Assembly (NCBI GenBank): GCA_964615365.1
Contig: CAZTOU010000005.1
Span: 107,192 to 171,191 of the forward strand
From: CAVXZE01 sp964615365
GTDB lineage: Bacteria > Myxococcota_A > UBA9160 > UBA6930
DNA: 64,000 nt
Direction of reading: 5' to 3'
Shown: positions 55,884-63,999 of the stretch, one piece after another
Numbering within the stretch: the first letter of the stretch is position 1
Layout: each line of letters begins with the position of its first letter
Notes under the pieces: generated by a model
Told to the model about the DNA's origin: nothing
Seen by the model: only the letters and a program-made list of their open reading frames with translations
The model's database searches: none
Translations under genes and position numbers: made by a program

Positions 55884-56580
55884 GATTGGCGTTCCCGTGC
55901 CCCAACGATCCGCGCCGCTCCTTCCCCTCCTCGTCTTCGCCCTGGTGGCGCTGGCCTGCCGCTCGCCGGTGCCCGAGTCGCAGGCTGCGATTCCCGCGGC
56001 AGAGCCCTCGCCCGCCACCGGCCCGTCGATCGCCCTGCCGGAGCCCCCCGCACCCCCCGAACAGGCAGCGGAGGACCCGAACCTGGCGCTGGCTCGCGCG
56101 GTGCTGGCGGTGCGCGCCGAGCGCATCCCCGAGCCGGAGCGCGAGCGCCTCGCCCAGACCCTGGTGGAGACGGAGCGCGAAGGCGGCCCTTCGGTGCTCC
56201 TGCTTCTGGCGTTGATCGAGCAGGAGAGCCGCTTCGACCCGCTGGCAAAGGGACCGCGCGGCTCGCTCGGGCTGATGCAGGTCCGGCCCTTCGTCGGCGA
56301 AGAGGTCGCCGCCCGGATTGGCGTTCCCTGGCAGGATGCGCGAACCCTCCTCGACCCGGTGTCCAATCTCCGCATCGGAGCGGGCTACCTCGCAGAGCTC
56401 TTGGTCCGCTTCGGCAGCGAGGAGCTCGCGCTCGCCGCGTACAACATGGGTCCCACGCGTCTCGCCCGGCGACTCGCCCGCGGCGACGTCACCAGCCCCG
56501 CCTTCGTCCGCCGCGTGCTGCAGGAGTACGAGGGACTGCAGCGGGAATTCGCGTCCTCGGAGACGGGGATCGGCGGTTAG
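55873..56580 (+). CDS. Lytic transglycosylase (SLT domain) lipoprotein
   Basis: 235 aa from ATG 55873. Signal with lipobox LVALAC, a proline/alanine-rich linker (about 30-75), then the SLT domain: catalytic Glu in LIEQESRFDP, GSLGLMQVRP, LLDPVSNLRIGAGYL and LALAAYNMGP. Cleaves murein glycan to 1,6-anhydro products, probably while tethered to the outer membrane. The start codon lies in an interspersed repeat copy, so the N-terminus may be recently remodelled. Confidence 0.87.
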   Translation: MRARIGVPVPQRSAPLLPLLVFALVALACRSPVPESQAAIPAAEPSPATGPSIALPEPPAPPEQAAEDPNLALARAVLAVRAERIPEPERERLAQTLVETEREGGPSVLLLLALIEQESRFDPLAKGPRGSLGLMQVRPFVGEEVAARIGVPWQDARTLLDPVSNLRIGAGYLAELLVRFGSEELALAAYNMGPTRLARRLARGDVTSPAFVRRVLQEYEGLQREFASSETGIGG

Positions 56581-56673
56581 GAGCCCGCCCCCGGCCTGCG
56601 CCGCACTACCCAGTCCTGGGTCAGGCTCCTAGACTTCCTGCCGGAGCGCCGGCGACGCGTCCAGGAGCTTCTC

Positions 56674-58044
56674 TTGAGCCGATACGACTTCGACCTCTTC
56701 ACCATCGGTGCGGGCTCTGGAGGCGTGCGCGCCAGCCGGGTCGCCGCCTCCCTCGGCGCTCGGGTGGCGGTCGCCGAGGACACCTATCTGGGTGGGACCT
56801 GCGTGAACGCCGGCTGCGTTCCCAAGAAGCTCTTCGTCTACGCCTCACACTACCGCGAGGACTTCGAGGACGCTCTGGCCTACGGCTGGAGCCTCGGTCC
56901 GTCCCGACGCTTCGACTGGAAGACGCTGCTCGAGAACAAGGACGGGGAGATCCAGCGGCTGAATGGCGTCTACGCGCGTCTTCTCGACGAGTCCGGCGTC
57001 GAGCGCATCGAAGGCCGCGCCACCCTGCGGGGTCCACACACCGTCGCGGTGGGCGAGGCGCGTCATACGGCTGCGCACATCCTGGTGGCCGTCGGGTCCG
57101 AACCCTCGTTGCCGCGCATCCCCGGCATCGAGCACGCCATCACCTCCGACCACGCCTTTCACCTGGAGCGATTCCCCGAGCGGGTGGTGGTGGTGGGCGG
57201 CGGCTACATCGCCGTCGAGTTCGCGGGGATCTTTCACGGCATGGGCGCGGAGGTGATCCAGCTCTACCGCGGCCCCCTCTTCATGCGCGGCTTCGATGAC
57301 GACGTCCGCCGCGTGCTGGCCGACGAGATGCGCAAGAGGGGGATCGACCTGCGCTTCGAGAAGAACCCCACCGCCATCGAGCGCGACGGTGCGGGGCTCC
57401 GCCTCCGCATGGACGACGGCAGCACCCTCGAGGCCGACCAGGTCCTCTACGCCACCGGCCGGGTGCCGAAGACCAGAGACCTCGGTCTGGAAGAGGTCGG
57501 GGTCGAGCTCGGGCAGAGCGGCGCCGTGATCGTCGACGACCACTCGTGCTCGAGCGTTCCCCACATCTACGCCATCGGGGACTGCACCGACCGCTTGATG
57601 CTCACGCCGGTGGCCATCGCCGAGGGCATCGCCTTCGCGAACACGGTCTTCGCCGGCACGCCGACCCGACCCGATCACAGCGGCGTGCCCACTGCGGTCT
57701 TCAGCCAGCCTCCGATCGGCTGCGTCGGGCTCACCGAGGCGGAGGCGCGGGAGCGCTGCGGCGAGATCGATGTCTATCGCAGCAGCTTCCGGCCCATGAA
57801 GCACACGCTCACAGGGCGCGACGAGACCACCCTGATGAAGCTGATCGTGGAGCGAGCCAGCGATCGCGTGGTGGGCTGCCACATGGTCGGGCCCGACGCC
57901 GGCGAGATCACCCAGGGGCTGGCGATCGCCCTCAAGTGCGGAGCGACCAAGGCCCAGTTCGACGCGACCATCGGCATCCACCCCACCGCGGCGGAGGAGT
58001 TCGTGACGATGCGGGAGAAGGTGCCGGATCCGGAGTCTACATGA
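56674..58044 (+). CDS. gor: Glutathione-disulfide reductase
   Basis: 456 aa from TTG 56674 with AGGAG 8 nt upstream. FAD motif GAGSGGVRAS, redox disulfide GTCVNAGCVPKK (Cys43, Cys48), NADPH Rossmann GGGYIAVEFAG followed by two arginines in LYRGPLFMRGF which in Gor bind the 2'-phosphate (NADPH preference), YAIGD and the C-terminal HPTAAEE (catalytic His). Keeps glutathione reduced, consistent with the GST gene in the window. Overlaps the next gene by ATGA. Confidence 0.93.
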   Translation: MSRYDFDLFTIGAGSGGVRASRVAASLGARVAVAEDTYLGGTCVNAGCVPKKLFVYASHYREDFEDALAYGWSLGPSRRFDWKTLLENKDGEIQRLNGVYARLLDESGVERIEGRATLRGPHTVAVGEARHTAAHILVAVGSEPSLPRIPGIEHAITSDHAFHLERFPERVVVVGGGYIAVEFAGIFHGMGAEVIQLYRGPLFMRGFDDDVRRVLADEMRKRGIDLRFEKNPTAIERDGAGLRLRMDDGSTLEADQVLYATGRVPKTRDLGLEEVGVELGQSGAVIVDDHSCSSVPHIYAIGDCTDRLMLTPVAIAEGIAFANTVFAGTPTRPDHSGVPTAVFSQPPIGCVGLTEAEARERCGEIDVYRSSFRPMKHTLTGRDETTLMKLIVERASDRVVGCHMVGPDAGEITQGLAIALKCGATKAQFDATIGIHPTAAEEFVTMREKVPDPEST

Positions 58045-59063
58045 GGCAGATCTGGATCCCGCGAGCGGGGGAGCCGGAGGTGCTCGAGCTGCGCGAGGCG
58101 ACGGATCCGCTCCCCGGCGCGGGTGAGCTGCGCATCCGAGTGGCGGCGGCGGGGGTGAACTTCGCCGACATCGTCGCGAGGATGGGCCTCTATCCCGATC
58201 TGCCGCCGATGCCGGTGGTGGTGGGCTACGAGGCGGCGGGGAGCGTGGACGCGGTGGGCCAGGGCGTCGAGTCCGACTGGCTGGGTCGCGAGGTGATGGC
58301 GTTTACCAACTTCGGCGCCTATTCCGACACCGTCTGTGTTCCCGAGCCACAGGTTCTCGCCCGCCCGCCCGGGATGAGTGCCGAGGAGGGTGCGGCGCTT
58401 CCCGTCAACTACCTGACCGCCTACCAGCTCCTCGAGGTGATGGGCGGGCTTCGCGCCGGCGAGACGCTGCTCGTCCACTCGGCGGGCGGGGGCGTCGGCA
58501 TCGCAGCGATTCAGCTCGCCCGCCGCATCGGGGCGAGAGTCATCGGGACCGCATCGTCGGGGAAGCACGACTTCCTCGCGTCCCTCGGTGTCGACCACTG
58601 CATCGACTCCCAGAGCGAGGACTTCGAGGCGCGGGTGCGAGAGATCACCCGCGGCCGCGGCGTGGAGCTCGCCATCGACGCGGTGGGCGGGAGCTCTTTC
58701 AAGAAGAGCTATCGCGCCCTGGCGCCCACCGGGCGACTCGGGATGTTCGGCATGTCCGCCGTGGTCACGGGCAAGAAGCGCAGCATCCCCGGCCTGCTCA
58801 AAGCGATGCTCGCCACGTCCAGGTTCAGGTTCACGCCGCGCGCGCTGATGAGGCAGAACAAGGGTGTGTTCGGGGTGACGCTGGGCCAGCTCTGGGAGGA
58901 GATGGATCGGGTCGCGGCGTGGATGGAGAAGCTCGTCGAGTACTACCAGAAGGGAGCGATTCGCCCGGTGGTTGCGGCGAGCTTCCCCTTCGAGCGCGCG
59001 GCCGAGTCCCATCACTACATCCAGGATCGAAAGAACGTGGGAAAGGTGCTGCTGACTCCATGA
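58041..59063 (+). CDS. MDR-family quinone oxidoreductase-like protein
   Basis: 340 aa. GroES-like N-terminus (GELRIRVAAAGVNFADIVARMGLY, GYEAAGSV) and Rossmann domain (LVHSAGGGVGIAAIQLARRIGARVIGTASS). No catalytic or structural zinc cysteines, so it belongs to the zinc-free quinone reductase/VAT1-like branch and should use NADPH. Located between gor and nth with ATGA overlaps on both sides, suggesting one operon. Substrate unknown. Confidence 0.87.
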   Translation: MRQIWIPRAGEPEVLELREATDPLPGAGELRIRVAAAGVNFADIVARMGLYPDLPPMPVVVGYEAAGSVDAVGQGVESDWLGREVMAFTNFGAYSDTVCVPEPQVLARPPGMSAEEGAALPVNYLTAYQLLEVMGGLRAGETLLVHSAGGGVGIAAIQLARRIGARVIGTASSGKHDFLASLGVDHCIDSQSEDFEARVREITRGRGVELAIDAVGGSSFKKSYRALAPTGRLGMFGMSAVVTGKKRSIPGLLKAMLATSRFRFTPRALMRQNKGVFGVTLGQLWEEMDRVAAWMEKLVEYYQKGAIRPVVAASFPFERAAESHHYIQDRKNVGKVLLTP

Positions 59064-59779
59064 GGCGCGCAGAGAAGGCAGAGCGAATCCACAAGATCCT
59101 CGATCGCCTCTACCCCCTTCCACCGATCCCACTCCGGCACCGGGATCCCTTCACGCTGCTGATCGCGGTGTTGCTCTCGGCCCAGTGCACCGACGAGCGG
59201 GTCAACCGCGTGACTCCGGCGCTCTTCGCGGAGGCGCGCACCGCGGCTGCGATGGCGAAGCTCCCGGTGGCGCGGATCCGCCAGCTGATCCGCTCCTGCG
59301 GGCTGGCGCCTTCGAAGGCGCGGAACATCTCGGCTCTCTCGAAGATCCTGGTCGCAGGGCACGGAGGTCGCGTCCCCGAATCCTTCCAGGCCCTGGAGGC
59401 ACTTCCTGGTGTCGGGCACAAATCCGCGAGCGTGGTGATGTCCCAGGCATTCGGGCATCCCGCCTTCCCCGTCGATACCCACATCCACCGCCTGGCCGCG
59501 CGCTGGGGCCTCTCCAGCGGCGTGAGTGTGGAGCGCACCGAGCGGGACCTGAAGCGGATCTTTCCCGAGGAGGCGTGGAACCGGCTCCACCTGCAGATCA
59601 TCTTCTTCGGGCGAGAGCACTGTCCGGCCCGCGGTCACGACCTGGCGAGCTGCCCGATCTGCTCCTGGGCCGCCAGCAAGAAGCGCATCGCCGAGGAGAA
59701 GCGCGGGCTCAGAAGAGCAAGCGGCCGCAAAGGTAGAGCATGTACATCGTCAGCAGGAGGGCCCCCTCCGCGCGGATGA
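59060..59779 (+). CDS. nth: Endonuclease III (base-excision repair), atypical iron-sulfur site
   Basis: 239 aa. HhH-GPD fold with LPGVGHKSA (catalytic Lys121) and VDTHIHR (Asp139). The C-terminal cluster loop normally has C-x6-C-x2-C-x5-C; here it reads CPARGHDLASCPIC, i.e. C-x9-C-x2-C with no fourth cysteine, so the 4Fe-4S cluster is probably absent or altered. The tail of about 25 extra residues runs 71 bp into the convergent antiporter gene, on the other strand. Confidence 0.88.
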   Translation: MRRAEKAERIHKILDRLYPLPPIPLRHRDPFTLLIAVLLSAQCTDERVNRVTPALFAEARTAAAMAKLPVARIRQLIRSCGLAPSKARNISALSKILVAGHGGRVPESFQALEALPGVGHKSASVVMSQAFGHPAFPVDTHIHRLAARWGLSSGVSVERTERDLKRIFPEEAWNRLHLQIIFFGREHCPARGHDLASCPICSWAASKKRIAEEKRGLRRASGRKGRACTSSAGGPPPRG

Positions 59780-60668
59780 TGAATCGCTCACGGGTGGCGC
59801 AGACCACCCAGAACAAGACGGAGAGCAACGCGAGGACGGAGAGGTCGACGTAGCCGCCCGGCGGGACGGGGATCGGCCGGATCGTCGCCGTGGTTCCCAG
59901 CACCAGGAGCAGGTTGAAGAGGTTGGAGCCGATCACGTTGCCGATGGCGATCCCCGTCTGACCGCGCCAGGCGGCGACCAGGGAGGCGGCGAGCTCCGGA
60001 AGACTGGTGCCGATGGCGACCAGCGAGAGCCCGATCACGGCCTCGGAGACGCCCAGAGCGCGGGCGACGCCCTCCGCCCCGTCCACGGTGAAGCGCGCGC
60101 CCGCCAGCAGGCCCACCAGTCCGACCGCCACCAGTGCCAGGCTGATGGGGACGCTCCAGCCGCCCGGGGCCAATCCCACCTCGCCCTGTCCGCTCTCTCG
60201 CTGCCGAAAGACGTCGACCGCCGTGTAGTAGATGAAGACGCTCAGCAACAGCAGCAGCACGATGCCGTCGCCACGCTCGTAGCGGGAAAGGGCGCCTCCC
60301 GCGAAGAGGGAGTCGAGGGCGAAGACGAAGGCGACGGCCGTGGCCAGCAGCATCATCGGAAGCTCACGGCGAACGACGCTGGTCTGGATGTGGAGGGGCC
60401 GCAGCAGCGCGGCCAACCCCACCACCAGCCCGATGTTCGCCAGGTTGGAGCCGATCACGTTCCCGAAGGAGAGACCGCCGCTACCGCGCAACGCCGCGGT
60501 CACGTTCACCGCCAGCTCCGGGGAGCTGGTGCCAAAGGCCACGACGGTCAAGCCCACCACCAGCGGGGAGATCCCGAGCTGGCGCGCCAGGGCCGCCGCT
60601 CCCCGCACCAGGGCATCGCCGCCTGCGAGCAGCAGAATCAGCCCGAACAGGAGTAACAGGAGATTCAT
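59709..60668 (-). CDS. Ca2+/cation antiporter (CaCA family, YrbG-like)
   Basis: 319 aa from ATG 60668 (GTG 60674 two codons earlier is possible). Ten or so membrane helices arranged as two inverted halves, each with an alpha-repeat: VAFGTSSPELAVN and AIGTSLPELAAS, plus GNVIGSNLANI and GNVIGSNLFNL. These define Na+(or H+)/Ca2+ exchangers of the inner membrane. Ion specificity uncertain. It overlaps nth tail to tail by 71 bp. Confidence 0.93.
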   Translation of the reverse strand: MNLLLLLFGLILLLAGGDALVRGAAALARQLGISPLVVGLTVVAFGTSSPELAVNVTAALRGSGGLSFGNVIGSNLANIGLVVGLAALLRPLHIQTSVVRRELPMMLLATAVAFVFALDSLFAGGALSRYERGDGIVLLLLLSVFIYYTAVDVFRQRESGQGEVGLAPGGWSVPISLALVAVGLVGLLAGARFTVDGAEGVARALGVSEAVIGLSLVAIGTSLPELAASLVAAWRGQTGIAIGNVIGSNLFNLLLVLGTTATIRPIPVPPGGYVDLSVLALLSVLFWVVCATRERFIIRAEGALLLTMYMLYLCGRLLF

Positions 60669-60792
60669 GGCCACCCGGAGGATATCGCGAAGGGCGCCGT
60701 AGGCGCCTCCCCGCTCTTCGGGGGATCGAGCTGTCGATCGCGCGGTGCGGCGGGAGCAGGGCTGGCTATGATGGGCTCGAGGAGGACCGATG

Positions 60793-61134
60793 ATGGCGAA
60801 GCGGGTCGACTGGTACTACCACCGCAAGGGCTGAACCTCGAGCGGGCGAGCGTCCAAGTTCCTGGACGCAAACGGAATCGAGCCGCGGGAGACGGTGTCC
60901 GCCAGCCGAAAGCTCGGACGAAAGGACGCCGCCGCCCTGGCGAAGGCCGCCTCCCGGGTGATCGTCGCCAAGGGCAAGAAGCTCGACGAGTGGAAGCCGG
61001 CGGGCAAGGCTCCCGCCGCGGCGGTCGATGCGATGGTGGGCTCCACCGGCAACCTCCGCGCGCCCTGCCTTCGGGCGGGAAAGCTCGTGGTCGTCGGTTT
61101 CAGCGAGGACACCTACACCGACGTGCTGCTCTAG
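60793..61134 (+). CDS. ArsC-family (arsenate reductase-like) selenoprotein, in-frame UGA at codon 14
   Basis: 113 aa if UGA (60832-60834) is read as selenocysteine. GGAGG (60781-60785) sits 7 nt before ATG 60793, so translation clearly starts here, not at the internal GTG 60895. The sequence VDWYYHRKG-U-TSS then ASKFLDANGIEPRETV places U14 where ArsC-like proteins have their catalytic Cys. The rest (VIVAKGKKLDEW, STGNLRAPCLRAGKLVVVGFSE) matches the thioredoxin-like ArsC-family from memory, including the NLRAP cis-proline loop. The usual second Cys (UxxC) is Ser17. A hairpin fitting a bacterial SECIS follows at once. The selenocysteine machinery is outside the window. Physiological substrate unknown. 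Confidence 0.82.
60850..60869 (+). promoter_or_regulatory. Candidate bacterial SECIS hairpin
   Basis: GCGTCCA (60850-60856), loop AGTTCC, TGGACGC (60863-60869): a perfect 7-bp stem with a 6-nt loop that has G at its second position. The loop G (60858) is 24 nt past the end of the UGA, inside the usual 16-37 nt window for SelB-recognised elements. It lies within coding sequence, as bacterial SECIS elements do. Confidence 0.75.
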
Positions 61135-61149
61135 GAGAAGAGGCGCTCC

Positions 61150-61563
61150 ATGAAGCGATTGGCGATCGCCCTCGCAGCGATCGTGGCTCTCTGCCTGGCC
61201 TACCTGCTCGCTCATTGGGCGTTGATCGAGGTGGGGAGGGAGGTGATCGTCCTCCGAACGCAGGAGGCCGACGGCGGGTGGCTGGAGACTCGGCTCTGGA
61301 TCGTGGACGATGGCGACGTCTCGTGGCTCCACGGCGCGGACTCCCGCTGGATGCACAATCTCGAGGCTCGTCCCATCGTGGAGATCGAGCGCGGTGAAAG
61401 CACGAATCGCTACCGCGCGGAGCCGGTCCCGGGCCCCCACCCGAGGGTCCACGAGCTCCTCCGCGAGAAGTACGGCGTGGCGGATCGCTGGGTTCGCTTC
61501 ATCGGTCCGGACGACGAGTCCGTGAAGCCGGTCCGCCTCGAGCCACTCGACGTGCCCGAATGA
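61150..61563 (+). CDS. DUF385/F420-type nitroreductase-fold protein with membrane anchor
   Basis: 137 aa. N-terminal membrane helix (LAIALAAIVALCLAYLLAHWALI), then a small beta-barrel (VIVLRTQEADGGWLETRLWIVDDGDVSWLHG) and the pattern SRWMHNLEARPIVEIERG, as in deazaflavin-dependent nitroreductase/DUF385 proteins (hallmark W-x-x-NLxAxPxV). Cofactor binding cannot be told from sequence. It starts 15 bp after the selenoprotein with GGAG upstream, so they may be co-transcribed. Confidence 0.68.
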   Translation: MKRLAIALAAIVALCLAYLLAHWALIEVGREVIVLRTQEADGGWLETRLWIVDDGDVSWLHGADSRWMHNLEARPIVEIERGESTNRYRAEPVPGPHPRVHELLREKYGVADRWVRFIGPDDESVKPVRLEPLDVPE

Positions 61564-61617
61564 GCGCGCGGCCATAGGGGCCGGCGATCGTTCGACTCGT
61601 CCTCTCGGGGAGAGGCC

Positions 61618-62610
61618 TTGGCGGAGTTGCCTTTCAGTCTCGCTCTGATCCAGTACCTGGCAGACGCCCGAACCGGGTTCCTCACCCACTTCTTTCAGTT
61701 CTTCACCTTCCTGGGCGAGGTGGAGGGATACGTCCTCCTCATTTCGCTGATCTACGTCACCTATGACAAGAGACTGGGTTTTCGACTGTCGGCGCTGACA
61801 CTGGTCACGATGTCCCTCAACCATCTGCTGAAGACGCTCATCATGAATCCCCGGCCCTTCATCACGGAGGGCAGCTACGCCGAGAAGTGGGCGGTTTCCG
61901 CGGAGAAGGCCCAGGAGCTCGCCACGGAGTACTCGACTCCCTCCGGCCATGCCATGGCGGGCTCGGGCTTCTACTCCTACCTCTACGCGAGCGTCAAGAA
62001 CAGATACGTGAGGACCCTCTCCATCACGCTGCTTCTTCTCACCGGACTATCACGACCCTATCTAGGAGTTCACTATCTGGAGGACGTCCTGATCGGCTGG
62101 GCGCTGGGGCTGTCGATCGCCCTCCTCTCGGTCCGGTACGCCGAGAGCATCGGCAGCCTGTGGAACCGATTCTCGTACCCACAGCAGCTCCTCATCGCCG
62201 CCGCGTCGAGCCTGGTGCTCTGGGTCTTCACTCGAGCACAGATGGGCTGGAGCACCGAGGCTCAGCCACTCGCCTTCGTGGGCTATGCGGGATTCCTGAC
62301 CGGTATCGTGGCCGGCTATCCGGTCGAGAGGAGGACGGTCGATTTCGACCCGCGGAGCTCCACCGTCGCGAGACGGGCGCTTCGCTACCTGCTCACAGTG
62401 GGGTTGATCCTGGGTACGCTCCTGATTCTCGACGAAGGCTTCGGAGCGGTGAGCGGTGACTCTTCTCCGCTGGGGTATCTCCTGCGGTACATCCGCTACA
62501 CCATCGCGGGTATCGTGGCGACGCTCCTCGGACCGCTGTTGTTCGTCAAGCTGGGGCTGGCCGAGAGAATCCCCAGGGGTTCGAGGGAGCGACGCGCAGC
62601 GAGGCGCTGA
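61618..62610 (+). CDS. PAP2-superfamily membrane phosphatase
   Basis: 330 aa from TTG 61618 with GGGGAGAGG upstream. About nine membrane helices. The phosphatase motifs are complete: KTLIMNPRPF (KxxxxxxRP), TPSGHAM (PSGH) and SRPYLGVHYLEDV (SRxxxxxHxxxD). The C-terminal half adds further helices without known motifs. Likely hydrolyses lipid phosphates or undecaprenyl pyrophosphate at the outer face of the inner membrane; the substrate is inference. Confidence 0.88.
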   Translation: MAELPFSLALIQYLADARTGFLTHFFQFFTFLGEVEGYVLLISLIYVTYDKRLGFRLSALTLVTMSLNHLLKTLIMNPRPFITEGSYAEKWAVSAEKAQELATEYSTPSGHAMAGSGFYSYLYASVKNRYVRTLSITLLLLTGLSRPYLGVHYLEDVLIGWALGLSIALLSVRYAESIGSLWNRFSYPQQLLIAAASSLVLWVFTRAQMGWSTEAQPLAFVGYAGFLTGIVAGYPVERRTVDFDPRSSTVARRALRYLLTVGLILGTLLILDEGFGAVSGDSSPLGYLLRYIRYTIAGIVATLLGPLLFVKLGLAERIPRGSRERRAARR

Positions 62611-62639
62611 AGCTGGCGGCCAGCAGTTGGGAGTCATCC

Positions 62640-63071
62640 ATGGAGTCGAACACGACCCAGATTCGCGAGATGGTCGCGGAAGACTACAGGGCGCTTCGAG
62701 CGCTCTGGGAATCCTCCGAAGGAGTGGGTCTGAGCGAGGCGGACTCGCAGGTCGGAATCGAGCGGTTTCTCGGGCGAAATCCCGGATTGAGCTTCGTCGC
62801 GCTGGACTCCGATCGCTTGATCGGCGGGGCACTCTGTGGGCACGATGGACGCCGCGGATACATCCACCACCTCGCGGTGTCGCCCTCGCACCGACGCCGG
62901 GGGATCGCCCGGGTCCTTGCCCGTCGCTGCCTCGGAGCGCTCGCTGCCGAGGGCATCCAGAAGTGCCACGTCTTCGTGTTTGGCGAGAACCAGGCGGGCC
63001 GGCTCTTCTGGGAAGCCTCCGGTTGGCCTGCTCGCGTCGAGCTCGTGATGTTCTCCAGCCCAACTGGCTGA
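62640..63071 (+). CDS. GNAT-family N-acetyltransferase
   Basis: 143 aa. GNAT fold: strand FVALDSDRLIGGALCGHDG, then the acetyl-CoA site LAVSPSHRRRGIARVLARRCL (R/Q-x-x-G-x-A core RRRGIA) and motif B with CHVFVFGENQAGRLFWEASGW. Cytosolic, substrate unknown. Stands alone. Confidence 0.88.
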   Translation: MESNTTQIREMVAEDYRALRALWESSEGVGLSEADSQVGIERFLGRNPGLSFVALDSDRLIGGALCGHDGRRGYIHHLAVSPSHRRRGIARVLARRCLGALAAEGIQKCHVFVFGENQAGRLFWEASGWPARVELVMFSSPTG

Positions 63072-63212
63072 GACCCGACGACGGGCTGCACGAAGACTGC
63101 GGTCCCTTCGATCCGCGATCCGGGCCAGGGCTATCCCCGGTCGGAGACCATGGTATCCTCCATGCCGGTCGCAGCGGAGAGGAAATCCGCCGGGCCACGC
63201 GAGGAAGAAGAG

Positions 63213-63473
63213 ATGGGAGTATTGTCCTGGATTCTGATGGGCCTGTTCGTCGGGGTACTCGCGAAGTGGATCATGCCCGGCCGCGATCCCGGCGGGATCA
63301 TCCTCACGATCCTCCTGGGTATCGCCGGTGCGTTCGTCGGCGGCTTCATCGGCTCTAGGTTGGGGCTCGGAACCGTCACCGGCTTCAACCTGGGTAGCCT
63401 CGCTCTCGCCATCGGCGGAGCGTTGTTGCTCTTGTGGGGTCACCGCCAGCTTCGGGGCCGGTCCAGCGGCTGA
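63213..63473 (+). CDS. GlsB/YeaQ/YmgE-family small membrane protein
   Basis: 86 aa from ATG 63213, with GAGGAAG about 8 nt upstream; the open frame from 63150 has no signal in its first 21 codons. Three helices with the family hallmark ILMGLFVGVLAKWIMPGRDPGGIILTILLGIAGAFVGG split as two glycine-rich segments, and a final LALAIGGALLLLWG. Related proteins are stress-associated in many bacteria; no biochemical role is established. Confidence 0.87.
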   Translation: MGVLSWILMGLFVGVLAKWIMPGRDPGGIILTILLGIAGAFVGGFIGSRLGLGTVTGFNLGSLALAIGGALLLLWGHRQLRGRSSG

Positions 63474-63531
63474 AAAGCGGGGCGGGAGCGTGCCGAGAGC
63501 TTCGAGCGGAGCCAGCCGTCAGGTGGGGTAG

Positions 63532-63999
63532 ATGAACTTCACCATCGAAGTTGCGGATCTCGAGAATCCGATCCAGGCGAAGGCGCTCGTAGAGATCCTC
63601 GACTCCTACGCCAGGGGTCCGGCTGGGCAGAACGAGCCCCTCTCCGCACGGGTTCGATCGACCCTGGTCCGGGGGCTTGCCGAGCATCCGTCGGCGACGG
63701 TCCTGCTCGCATTCGCAGAGTCCGAGCCGGTCGGCACGGCGGTCTGCCTGTGGGGCTTCTCGACGTTCGCCGGAATGCCCTCCGTCAACATCCACGACCT
63801 CGCGGTGCTCCCGGCCTTCCAACGTCGAGGAATCGGGAAGGCGCTGCTCGCTGAGGTGGAGCGTCGCGCGCGAGAGCGCGGCTGCTGCAAGATCACGCTC
63901 GAGGTCCACGACACCAACCAAGGAGCCAAGGGGCTCTACCGATCCGCGGGGTTCGGCCCGTGGGATTTGCCCACGCTCTTCGTCAGCAAGCGGCTCTAG
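63532..63999 (+). CDS. GNAT-family N-acetyltransferase
   Basis: 155 aa, stop at the window edge (63997-63999). Acetyl-CoA motif A: HDLAVLPAFQRRGIGKALLAEVERRA (QRRGIG), motif B CKITLEVHDTNQGAKGLYRSAGF. Full length for a stand-alone GNAT. Substrate unknown. Not closely similar to the other GNAT at 62640, so no recent duplication. Confidence 0.9.
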   Translation: MNFTIEVADLENPIQAKALVEILDSYARGPAGQNEPLSARVRSTLVRGLAEHPSATVLLAFAESEPVGTAVCLWGFSTFAGMPSVNIHDLAVLPAFQRRGIGKALLAEVERRARERGCCKITLEVHDTNQGAKGLYRSAGFGPWDLPTLFVSKRL

